DNA of 64,000 nt, from contig OX453272.1 in assembly GCA_949710005.1 (NCBI GenBank), positions 914,001 through 978,000 of the forward strand. The letters run 5' to 3'. The stretch comes from Ricordea florida. Its lineage: Eukaryota; Cnidaria; Anthozoa; Corallimorpharia; Ricordeidae. The stretch's first letter is position 1; every line of letters starts with the position of its first letter. The notes below the pieces were generated by a model, which searched no databases, was not told the origin of the DNA, and saw only the letters and a list, made by a program, of their open reading frames with translations. This document shows, piece after piece, positions 39,704-49,321 of this stretch. The position numbers and the translations under genes were made by a program.

Positions 39704-40157
39704 ATAATTCATTTCTAATTTTTATTCTACATTCCTTACAAGAAGCTTTTTGTTTGCCATGCTCACATATTTGTGAACCACCACATTCTTTACATTGTTG
39801 TTTTTGTTTATTATGTTTGCATATTTGTGATCCTCCACATTCTTTACAACGATACTTATATTTATTGTGTTTGCATATTTGCGATCCTCTACACTTTTTA
39901 CAAGCATACTTAATTCTATCATGCTCGCATATTTGTGATCCACCACATTCTTTACAAAAATATTTAAGTTTTCCATGAATACAAATATAAATGCTATTAG
40001 TAGTAACTTTTTCAATTAAATTAATAATTTCCTCCTCTTTAAATTTTTTAAACTCATTAATAAAATCTTTTTTATTCATTTTTGATCTTCCTTTAATTTT
40101 TAACTCTCTCGCAATTTTTTTTAGTTCATAAAGATATAAATTATTTAATTGTTCCAT
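39702..40157 (-). CDS. SAP-like plus repeated Cys/His-knuckle protein (151 aa)
   Basis: Minus-strand intact frame. The N-terminus MEQLNNLYLYELKKIARE, with NKKDFINEF, is a SAP/Rho-N-like helix-extended-helix, alignable with the polymerase N-terminus MEQLRGLL...NKEPLIKEL. The rest is five repeats of ~20 residues built as C-x-H-x(4)-K-x2-C-K-x-C-GGSQI (CKECGGSQICEH and variants). Such C-x-H/CxxC repeats are familiar from giant viruses of the Mimivirus and phycodnavirus groups. A nucleic-acid or zinc-binding role is likely. Its start codon lies at the inner edge of the right terminal repeat, so the repeat supplies its promoter. Confidence 0.7.
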   Translation of the reverse strand: MEQLNNLYLYELKKIARELKIKGRSKMNKKDFINEFKKFKEEEIINLIEKVTTNSIYICIHGKLKYFCKECGGSQICEHDRIKYACKKCRGSQICKHNKYKYRCKECGGSQICKHNKQKQQCKECGGSQICEHGKQKASCKECRIKIRNEL

Positions 40158-40335
40158 TTTTTTAATAATTTATTTCAAATCTTTAAATCATAATTTCAAA
40201 TATTTTTTTTCCACACTTTATAAATCTCTGTTTAATTTTCTGATTAATTTTTCTGATTAATCTTTGTTTAATTTTTTACTCAAATTTGACAGAAAATTAA
40301 TCGTGTGTTCTAGAACCCCCCATTACCTACTCTCT
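40147..40335 (-). repeat. Right terminal inverted repeat of the Polinton
   Basis: Inverse of 25413-25600; ends CCTACTCTCT at 40335, followed by GGACAA. Confidence 0.92.
40179..40187 (-). promoter_or_regulatory. TTTAAAGAT box in the right terminal repeat
   Basis: Minus strand, 30 bases before ATG 40157. Confidence 0.6.
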
Positions 40336-40998
40336 GGACAAAAAAGTCATTCTTCATTAGTTTTTAGAGTTATTTTTCCACTGACACTGGGTATTTGATA
40401 AGCTTAAATGGTTTTCACATATTCTCTCAGTCTGAGCTCATTGGACCACATCAATTTATACACTGATCTAAAAGGCTGAAAAAGGCAAGTATGATTCCAA
40501 CTTTTCAGTTTTGCTGATACATTTCCACAACAATGTTTCTTAATATTCACTAATAAATCCTTATTTTTTATCTTCCATTCCCACTTTGAACTAACTGACC
40601 TGATTCCCATTGGAAAGTTATTTGCACCCCCACAAGCATCCAAGACAGCAATCCAGGCAGCAGATCTACTACATTTTCAACAGTAGCCCTCAATCTTAAT
40701 TCACATGCTAGACTCCTTAGACAAAAAAAATTTAATGTTATTCTGGTTTGTCTGTGTAAATACACAGAATTGATTTTTTTGTACAGAATTATGCCTTTCT
40801 GAGGAGGTACTATTAATGTGTCTGAATGGCTTAAAGTGCTACACACAACCGAACTGCACACAACCGAATTGCATTCTGGGAGCATTAAATTTCAAATTTT
40901 CTTGGGGGGGGGGAGCATGCCCCCAAACCCCCAAACCCCCAAACCCCGCTAGTTAAGGTGCTGCAAATCACTCATGTAAAATCCTGGATCCGCCCCTG
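40336..40998 (+). mobile_element. 3' part of the hAT element
   Basis: Remainder of the hAT downstream of the Polinton. It holds no recognisable coding sequence (the transposase C-terminus lies before the Polinton). It contains a G-run and AAACCCCC repeats at 40905-40948 and ends with the right terminal repeat. Confidence 0.75.
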
Positions 40999-41784
40999 TC
41001 TTATGACTTTTTCCAAATGAAGAATACGAATTCGACTTTGCCGGCTTCGAGAATATGAAATGAAAGTTCGACCAGGAGCAATCGATATGTTGTTATCAGT
41101 AATTTTAGCAAGTCATGGCCACCAAACATGAGCATCTAGCCTAAGAGTTTCAAGCTGCAATCTATTCTCATCATTGCAATCCTCAGCAAAAAGACAATGC
41201 TAGTAGCAAAAAGTTTGTGTGAGGTCCTCTAATATTTTATGGCTACTGTATGGTTTTTATTGACAGAAACATTTGTTTCGGTTTAATTTAACAGAAACGC
41301 AATGTTTTAACAGCGCCGCTGATGACCGCATAGGTCAACAAAAGGTTGAATCAACTTAACTAAAAAGAGGGCAAATACAAGAAAAACAAGTATCAACATT
41401 TCATCTTTGCCGCACCAGACTAAAACATATGCACAATTAATTAATCCATGCATGGGAATCCACCATTAAAAAGCATTGACAGTTCCAAGACCTCAAAATC
41501 CTTCGATACCATATATGCATGTTGACAATGAAAGACAAAAGACAGGAAAAAATTATGGTTCTCATACTCTCCTTTAGCGTCACAGATGGAACCCGCAAAG
41601 GGAATCTGTGGATGACGTCTGTTTTCTTAAAATTTCTCATTATTAATTTCTCGGCCCCTTTGTACTTCCTTTGCGTTGATTATAGTGAAGGTATTAACTC
41701 CTTAAACTGCCGCCGCCAAACTTTGCATCCCAATGTGTCGTTTTTTCCTTGGCGTCTTCTGTACCTAGAGACCACGTAGTGTTA

Positions 41785-42145
41785 GCATTAGTGATAAGGC
41801 TACTGAACAATACAGTATCCTGGTACTGTTCGTTTTACAAAAATTTTGGCCTTAACGTTTTCATCAGTGAATAAGTCTACGTAACCGTTCTTTGAAAGTT
41901 ACTGAACAGTACTTATCCATTGGCATTGTTTGTTTAACTATGGAGCTATTTCCAGCCTTTATATTTGCCGGTGAAACAAGCTATGCAGTGTGAAGATTCT
42001 TTGGCAAGCTGCTGAACAGTACTGCCCTGTAGTACCGTTCCATTTACTAAAAAGCCAGTGTGGTTCTACTTTTCAGTATCTGTTAATTAAACCATACAGT
42101 TTGACGATTTTTGAACAGTACTGAACTATGAAGCCGTTGTGCTTT
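41785..42145 (+). repeat. Degenerate ~105-bp repeat units, copy B
   Basis: Counterpart of 14940-15300. Confidence 0.6.
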
Positions 42146-42431
42146 ATGTGCTTTTTACTTTTTTCCTATTCATTGTTAAAGCCAAGATGTTTAATAGTCG
42201 TTGCAAATGAAGCTGCTGAATAGTTTTACGATGTGCTGGTTATCACGTGCTTTTCAGAGTTTTAACTTTTAACTTTTTGGTACTCGGTCTAGAAAACGAT
42301 AAAAATTCTTCTTTACTTCGAAATGGGGCTATTGAGCATGTGTGGATTACGGTTGGCCTGGTGACTAGTAAAATATATGATTTGCGCTCTCAAATGGTAA
42401 TACTTCATTGAAAAAGATCCATACTTTGCAG

Positions 42432-42530
42432 GTCAAATGGCGACCTAAAGGTGGAACTGACGTGATATACATTGGGCCAACTACGGCAAACCATGCCAGG
42501 GTATCAGTTTGGGTCAGGGCGTTAGAAAAG
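42432..42530 (+). CDS. Candidate exon of unknown gene, copy B
   Basis: Counterpart of 15587-15685, same 33-codon open segment between AG and GT. Confidence 0.2.
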
Positions 42531-43952
42531 GTACGGAAGTATGCCTTGAATTGCCATTAAACTTACACACCCGTCGCTAGACCCTCTGCATACCCGTTCA
42601 GTTGAATTCATTTGAACCGAAATTAGAGATGAATCGTAGTAAGACAAGAAACAAGGTTACGTGGGAACTTCTCAACCGTCGGCAGGAAGACTGTTTGAAG
42701 CGATCAAGTAATTAGTTGGTCCACCAATTACACCCACCTCTAGATTTTGCTTACCTTACCGTCAACTGATTCGAGAATAGCTCGGCTTTCTCTCTGATCT
42801 CGTATACAAGGTTTAATGCTGTCCCACGCAGTAAAGAAAAAACGTTTGAACTGAACACTACTTATGTAGGCAAGAGCATCTACGACAATGAAATCACAAG
42901 AGGACAATTATAGTATATATTCGTATCTTGCTGCACGTCTGGCTAATACCAATATATTATATCTTAGCCCGATCTCATAAAGGTTTTTTTGCTACGAAGT
43001 TGTCAACTTTTAGCAAGAAAATCTTTGTTGCATAATGTTTGTTCTCAAACAAAATGACAGGAAGACATGGCTAATTAACAACCCGCTGTTTGGTTGAACC
43101 TTTCTGAGGTTATTCTTTGTTCTCTCTTTATTACTGACGAAATTAGTAAGGAATAACTTTTGACGAAAAATTTCTTACGGATTATAAGAACACTTCCATG
43201 TTCGACTGACAAAGCGGAGAAAAATAAAAGATGAGTTATTCCGTGTCCGCTGGTGTCTTTTCTTTGAACAACGCAGCGTTCAGTTGATGCTAATTTAGCG
43301 CAGCGTGTTCTAATTTCCCATAATTTAGTTTGTCAGCGTTAAAAGCGTTTTATCGCCGGGGCTTGAGTGTGATTACGTTCTTATTAAGCAACGGCGGTGA
43401 ATAAGTAATGTTGTCTTACAGGCTTGGTCAACCGCAACTTTCGAGAGCGTGTAACTTTCGGAACCGATCGCCAGTAGAGCTTCGCACGTATCCAAAACAA
43501 TTCATCTACGTAAATTTGCATCTTTTGAGAGAAAAAAGGGACAGCATTGCACTCCACGGCTGGCTAAGTAATTAATAAGTAAAGTGCTACTGAAAAGATT
43601 CTCTCCCAAACATGATTTTCTTGGGACGGCATTCCAATCTAGTTAAGATCAGAAGTCGAAATTCTTCAAACACGTGCGTACACGTGGCGTACAGCAGCGG
43701 CGGTTAATTTTAGCAAGAAAGCCACCACTTATTGTGCCGCCTTCTGTTTTGGACAAGCTAAATAAACAGGCCTACGTCAGTGTATAATTAATAGCCAAAA
43801 CGAATGGATTTAAAGTCGATTTGGTCTCAGCGGTGTCAATAAAAGACGAACAAGGAACTGGTCACATACAGAACCGTCTCTAGCTATAGACGACCAGGCC
43901 CTGATAAACCGCATCTCCAGTGTCGAAATTTAAAAACTGGCCATTTTCCATC

Positions 43953-44135
43953 ATGACAAACTTAAACCTAAAGATCGCTGCATTGGTTCTTCTTGTTCTT
44001 CTTAATAGTTTAAATTTGGTCTGTGTGCATACAGGAAAATATCCTTCAAAAAAAGTATATCTTCGTGGTTGGAGGAGACCGTGCAATTTTAGTAGATGCT
44101 ACCGACGTCGCTCTTTGAAGAGAGAATTAAAAAAG
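43953..44135 (+). CDS. Exon 1 of a small secreted cationic peptide, copy B
   Basis: The coding sequence is the same as 17108-17290: signal peptide, WRRPCNFSRC core, basic tail and phase-0 GTAAGA donor. A single-base difference from copy A lies upstream of the ATG (near 43918). Most likely the other allele rather than a second gene. Confidence 0.55.
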
Positions 44136-45000
44136 GTAAGAATATGGTCAGTTCTTACGCCAAGTACAGGTCATAAAGGGTCATTTAAAACAACGGTGCA
44201 AATTCTCTTTTTTGATACCCGATTTACTAAGAACATGATGATGCCTTTTGTTCGGCGGCTTCACTCTTTCAATCTTGTTCTAACATTTTATTTTTGAAAT
44301 GTTTCTCAATAATGTTGCCAGAGGAGGGCAAACGGAGGTTAAGTGTACTCGGCCCTACTTTTACCATTTCCCATTCTTAAGAAGTCTATTAAACAGTGTT
44401 TCCCTGTGGTGATCTCTCTCTTTTTTTTTTCATCCTTTGTTTGCTCGTTGTCTTAATTAGTTTGTGTTCTCGCTGATGAAATATTTAAAGGACATAATGA
44501 AAGTCTGTTCAACGACAGAGTTGTTTTGTCAGAACTAGAAAACTAGAGAACGTAGAGCTGTAGCGTGTTTGTGGAATAACGAAAATGGTATATGTCTTAT
44601 GTTTGTTTGCCAACTGCTGCGCGTGGACTTAACCCTATCCTAACTAAGAAACATATTCACATGAAAAGAAAAAAAGAAGTTAAAAATGTTACGCACTATC
44701 GAACACATTGACTTCAAACTACTTTAGATTTACAGCAAGAAGTCCGCATACCACATACATGAGTTTTTCAAACGATAAGGAAGGAAGAGCCGCATAAAGT
44801 GACAACAGTTTTACTTGAGAGTCAGAAGTTTAATGTCTTACATCAGCAGAGGAAATTAAAATACTGTAGTACAAAATGCCTGAAAGCTATCTAAATGGAT
44901 CTTGTAAACGGCTAAATCAGCTTATTCCAAAAATTACTGATTATAAACTTACCATTTAACTAAACTCAACCCACGTGGAATCTAAAGAGAAAGCGCATTT

Positions 45001-46189
45001 TACCTCAGTCAGTAAGCTTTTGTGTTTTTAGAGATGCGCTTCAAGTACGAAGGAAAGATTCCCATGATGTCATAAAAATGAGTTAAAAACTACTGAAATA
45101 AAAATCCATATATTATCGAATAGACCTGAGATAAATGGTTTGACCATCAAACAAAAGTGTTACGTCTTGTGGGCCGCTCGTTAGCAGAAGAAGCTTAACA
45201 AAACTTTTGATTGCATTGTCTTGTTTTTAGTTGACCCTTTCTAAGCCACAATACTTGAGTTATTTACACCTACGCAACATATTAAGCGTCCGAAAACCTT
45301 CCCGCATAAAGACATCTAGATAATCGTGTGAACTCAATATCCTTTCCATGGACTCATTAGGGAGTTATTCAACGTGGTCAATAAAAGGAACTCTGGCCCG
45401 TCAAATTGAAAGTAATGAAAAATTAATATATCTCGATTACAGCAAGATTTTGAAAAATTTAGTGGTTGGGGACTGCGTCCCTCAAAGAAACATAATTTCT
45501 TTTTAAGTGTTTTCTTTCTTTGCCTTTATTTTGTTGCCGGCTTTTCAAGGACAATGATCGAACTATTTTCCGAATACATGCTCATCAGTTTTTCTTTTCT
45601 TTTTTTTTTGAGTGTGACTTTTCTGAGTTTGTACTGTAACAACGCCAGTCCAAATTCAAGTGGATAGCTTCTGTTCTGTTAAAAATTATTTCAAATCGTG
45701 CGATGTCATTTCAGTTCCCCATAGTCAGTTTTCTTGGTATCTAAACGGTTGGTTCTGCATAATGAAAGCACGCACGATTCACAATAACTTCTAAATTAAT
45801 GACTCTCTTTATTGTGGCTAATGGTACATACCGATTAGTAGCTCGTTGAAAATTAACCAAAGAGACGCCAAGCTATCACGTTTATTATTTGTCCTAATTG
45901 AGTGAATAAAAGGGAATCGAAATGAAAGTTTTTAAAAGGCCTAAGAGCAGCTGGAATCGAGTGGAAGTTCAAGAAGACATCCACTGCGGGTTCAGGAAAA
46001 CCCACAGAGCCACACGAAAACCCTTTTCCGTAGACTTAGGCCTATCCGTTCTAGTAAGTGTACACTTGTCATAATGTTGTCTTGGCCCCGCAATATATAT
46101 ATAGACTTTTTTGTACCTAAAAACAATTTTAAAAGAATGATTCAGTTCTAACTACACTGGTTTGTAAGACAAATGGTACCATAACAGAA
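45001..46189. other. Host non-coding DNA
   Basis: Unique continuation beyond the end of copy A. No supported gene; one weak open segment with a donor (45922-46050) was noted and rejected. Confidence 0.5.
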
Positions 46190-46640
46190 AGTTACTGTTC
46201 TTAGTTGCTTGTATTTTAAGTTGCTTGTATTTAGCTTTACAAAGAATGGTCTCGCTGAATAGTTTTATTCACGTAGGTAGTGGCTAAAATCGCACTGTGG
46301 AACACTTCAGTATACACAATTTCCAAGCCGGCGTGTACTGTTTAGTAGCTTTTCCAAGAAGGGTCACACAACATGGTTTTATTTGAAAAGGGTAAAGCCA
46401 AACTATAGAGCAATTAATTACCGTTTAGAAGCTTCTCTAAGAATGGTTACACTGTATGACATGGTTTCATCCTCTGTAGATGAAAATGTTAAAACCATAC
46501 AGTCGAGAAATACAAGTAGTACCACAATAATTGAAGTGTTGCTCTGTAGCTTTCCAAAGAACAGTCAGACTGAATGGTTTCGTTTACAGACAGAAAAACT
46601 AGAATCACGCTCAACAAAGCTCAGTCTCTCAACAGGTCTG
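46190..46640 (+). repeat. Diverged members of the ~105-bp repeat family
   Basis: Units with GAATGGT-CTCGCTGAATAG, AGCTTTTCCAAGAAGGGTCA and AGCTTTCCAAAGAACAGTCA patterns resemble the tandem repeats at 11.9 and 14.9 kb. Confidence 0.45.
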
Positions 46641-46920
46641 TGATGGTTTCACATTATAACTGAGATAGGCACAAAGTTCAATTTTGTCTCTTCAGCCGAT
46701 AAAGCAATCAGTATCACAAAACGGTTGATATAAAACTTCTCACGATGACTGCCGATTATATGATTTTACAAAATAGCTCAGATTCCACGCGTGCGAAAAC
46801 CTATGGATTATTGTGCCGGTAAACTCATAGAAAAAGTGAAACATTTTCTGTTTTTAGTCAAAGTTAGTTTACAAAAGCAATAAACCGCCGTTTCTATGGG
46901 TTTATCGGCGTAATAAACTA

Positions 46921-46990
46921 CTTGGGGGGTTGGGAGAACACTCGAAGTGCTTGTAGAAGCTCTTCTCGTGTTCTCCCAACATCCCACGTG
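46921..46990. repeat. Foldback with TTGGGAGAACACTCG arms
   Basis: GGGTTGGGAGAACACTCGAA pairs with TCGTGTTCTCCCAACATCCC; related in style to the hairpin at 11544-11663. Confidence 0.65.
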
Positions 46991-47018
46991 GTTTATTACA
47001 CCAGAAACTGTGGTTTAT

Positions 47019-47092
47019 TGCTTTATAGCTCAGTTAGTCAGAGTATTGTACCGGGATCGCAAGGTGATGGGTTCGAATCCCGACAAGCTTGA
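47019..47092 (+). repeat. tRNA-derived SINE head
   Basis: Box A-like TAGCTCAGTTAGTCAGAG (47026-47043) and box B GGTTCGAATCC (47069-47079) are spaced as in a tRNA, with an anticodon-loop-like CCGGGAT. The acceptor stem pairs poorly and a non-tRNA tail follows, so a SINE or tRNA relic rather than a functional tRNA. Confidence 0.6.
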
Positions 47093-47879
47093 ATTTTTCA
47101 GGTTTTATCTACACAAATGGTTAATTTGCAAACAAAACTACGATGATCTTTCATTGGTTTAAAAGTTATGTCAGGATTACTTTGGATATACTTCATCACG
47201 ACACACGGGTGACTAAAATTAGAGTACTATGTCCTCGGTTAATCAGAAATATAATTTGAGCCATTCTTAATAAGTTTGCATATGTTTTCCCGCCCTAAGC
47301 TTTGGCGCCAAATATCATTGATTGGTTCATCTAACTCTTTCAATCGTTTGTGATTGGCCAAAGTAGTAACTTTCAAGGGAGTTATTGGTAGTATGTCAGT
47401 GCTTATCTCTCTTTAAACTTTTTATTCTGTTACAGCAAAGACAAGTCAAAGATGTTTATTGTACCCAGAAATTTGATAAACTAAATTACAGCCGTGAATT
47501 CTCGCTGTTGCTTGAAAAATTCTACAAGGAAAGAAATACAAGGTTTTTCTTATGCATTCAAACTTATGTTTTACGGGACTTGGAAGAATAGATAAGCAAC
47601 GTTCTATTCTCAATCAGGTTACTCTCTGGTTCTCTACAGCTAGAAACAAAACGCTAGTCAATACAAAATAAACAACGTTGACAAAACTCCACATTGAACC
47701 AACTTGAATTTCTTCATGAACTTCTGACCATTTCCTTTCGGCTTTGAGGCCATTTTGTAGAACGATCTGCAGACCTCTGAAATTTTCAAGCGTATCTAGT
47801 GTTCATTGACCATTGGTTAGGTATTTGGTAACATAAGTTATAATCTTTTAATAATAATTTTTTGCCCGAGCAGGACTGG

Positions 47880-48850
47880 TCAAAACGCGGCACGTGATAC
47901 AATACAACCACAAAATGGGAGATAATAATTGAAAAATATGTAGTAAGTAAGCCCTTCACCAGGTTGAGAACAATTTGTCGACAAGCGAATCTTTAGTGAG
48001 AAATTTTGAGGACCATCTCTTAACCGATTTACTTTTTTTTGACTAGAAATATAAAAGGGTGTGATCACATCAGGCGTTGTCCGATTTTGTACCACGTGAT
48101 GTGTTTTATTGAATTGGATCAAGGTAAAATGATTACGTAGGCTATAAGACTTAAGTTCTCTGTTCCTTGAAGCTCTGTTGTACTCGATTATAAGGAAAAA
48201 CTATTCACTTCTTGATGATCAACCTAATCCAATAACTGTATATTACCTCGTTTGATAATTGTCTTCCATGTTAGGAGCTTGAGTCGCAATGTAAGATTTA
48301 AGCAAAAGTACCGAAAAAAAATATGTTTATGCAAATGCAGAGGCCGTTAACTTTCAAGGAGGCATTCGTATAACTGATCTCACCAAAAACTTTACTCACA
48401 CCAACATTACATTCTTATTTACTTATGCAAAACGAGCAAGTTTATTTGTAAATAGTTATGTTAGTCTAAAAAACGAGTATTATTAACTGACATATCAATA
48501 ATCTTTGTGGACAGAGATAAATGTACTCTTCGTTAATCACACTCAAATAATTGGCAAAACTTTCTTTGGTGCGTCAATCAATAAGAACAATGAAATAAGG
48601 TTGCAGTTTGACCTTAACTTTGAGTTAACTTCGCCAAATTTGAGGCACGTCTGCTACGCACGAAATTCAAAGAGATAATGGGAAATTTTTGTCACTTAAA
48701 AGGCAAGGCCCACAATTTAACAACGCCGATTGATTTCGCGCTCGTGACTGCATCTTGTAAAAGGATGTTTATAAGCAAAAAATTTGGACAGTACCTGAAT
48801 CTCGCTCAACCAGCTAAGATGTGTTGAATGAAGTAAAAAAATAAAGTAAA
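47880..48850. other. Host non-coding DNA
   Basis: No recognisable gene or repeat. Confidence 0.45.
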
Positions 48851-48851
48851 A

Positions 48852-49321
48852 AACGGACTTGTGCCCACTTATATAACAGAGATATTTAATACTGCCCCGA
48901 AACGATATGATCTGAGGAACGCTGATTTTAATATTCCACGTTTTCGCACAGTACGCTATGGAAAACATTCCTTACGATATTTTGGGCCCCATCTTTGGAA
49001 CAAATTAGAACAAAGTGACAGAGAGAATCCTAATTTTAAAAGTTTTAAAAACAGTATTAAGAGCAAAGACCTATCACTCTTGATAGATAATTGTAGAAAC
49101 TGTGACATATGCTGCTAGGCCGCCTTAATTTCTTAATTCTTAATTAATTTCTTATATTCTATGTATATTTGATATTTTGAAAGTTTTTTAAAGTTTAAAT
49201 AATTTTAACTTCATGTAGCTAAAGTATATTTTAATGTGTAAATAGTGTCCCCAATTAGTTTTTTTTCAAGCTAAATACTATTGACACTTTAATAAAGTCC
49301 TTCATTCATTCATTCATTCAT
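48852..49321 (+). pseudogene. 3' end of a CR1/L2-type non-LTR retrotransposon
   Basis: The frame from about 48852 reads GLVPTYITEIF, RYDLRNADFNIPRFRT and YGKHSLRYFGPHLWNKL, ending at a stop near 49116. This is the conserved C-terminal tail of CR1/L2-type reverse transcriptase proteins (compare the tail of the element at 54821). A ~190-bp 3' UTR ends with AATAAAGTCC and a CATT repeat tail (49302-49321), typical of these elements. All upstream domains are missing, consistent with 5' truncation at insertion. Confidence 0.75.

Larger units (their letters stand above)
25413..40335. mobile_element. Polinton (Maverick) element, 14.9 kb, complete
   Basis: Bounded by ~185-bp inverted repeats beginning AGAGAGTAGGTAATGGGGGG and flanked by a 6-bp target duplication. 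It encodes protein-primed DNA polymerase B, a retroviral-type integrase, a packaging ATPase, a probable major and a probable minor capsid protein and eight or nine further proteins. AT content and codon use are far more A/T-rich than the surrounding host DNA. No adenovirus-type maturation protease was recognised. Confidence 0.95.
23573..40998 (+). mobile_element. hAT transposon (5-bp TSD) interrupted by a Polinton
   Basis: Ends are perfect inverted repeats CAGGGGCGGATCCAG (from 23573) and CTGGATCCGCCCCTG (to 40998). TCTTA precedes the left end and follows the right end, a 5-bp target duplication as in the hAT5 group. Removing the Polinton leaves a ~2.5-kb element. Copy A lacks it and carries a footprint-like sequence at 14149-14158. 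Confidence 0.85.

Noticed and set aside
39722-40015. 97-aa frame overlapping the Cys/His-knuckle gene
   Set aside because: Alternative frame of the same repeats; the regular C-x-H pattern is only in the 151-aa frame.
25413-40335. Bacterial or free-virus contamination instead of an integrated element
   Set aside because: Target duplication and placement inside a hAT element in host DNA show genomic integration.
40920-40948. AAACCCCC repeats as telomere-like or CRISPR-like array
   Set aside because: Short, irregular and inside the hAT 3' end; no spacers.
8814-45000. True tandem duplication of a 9.3-kb unit
   Set aside because: Possible, but the 200-N gap falls exactly at the overlap boundary, so unmerged haplotypes are the simpler reading.
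45922-46050. ATG frame followed by GTAAGT-type donor
   Set aside because: Only one cysteine, no signal peptide, no paralogue in the window; not enough to call a gene.
47019-47092. Functional tRNA gene
   Set aside because: Acceptor stem does not pair well, no clear terminator follows and the sequence continues into a repeat tail; a SINE or relic is more likely.
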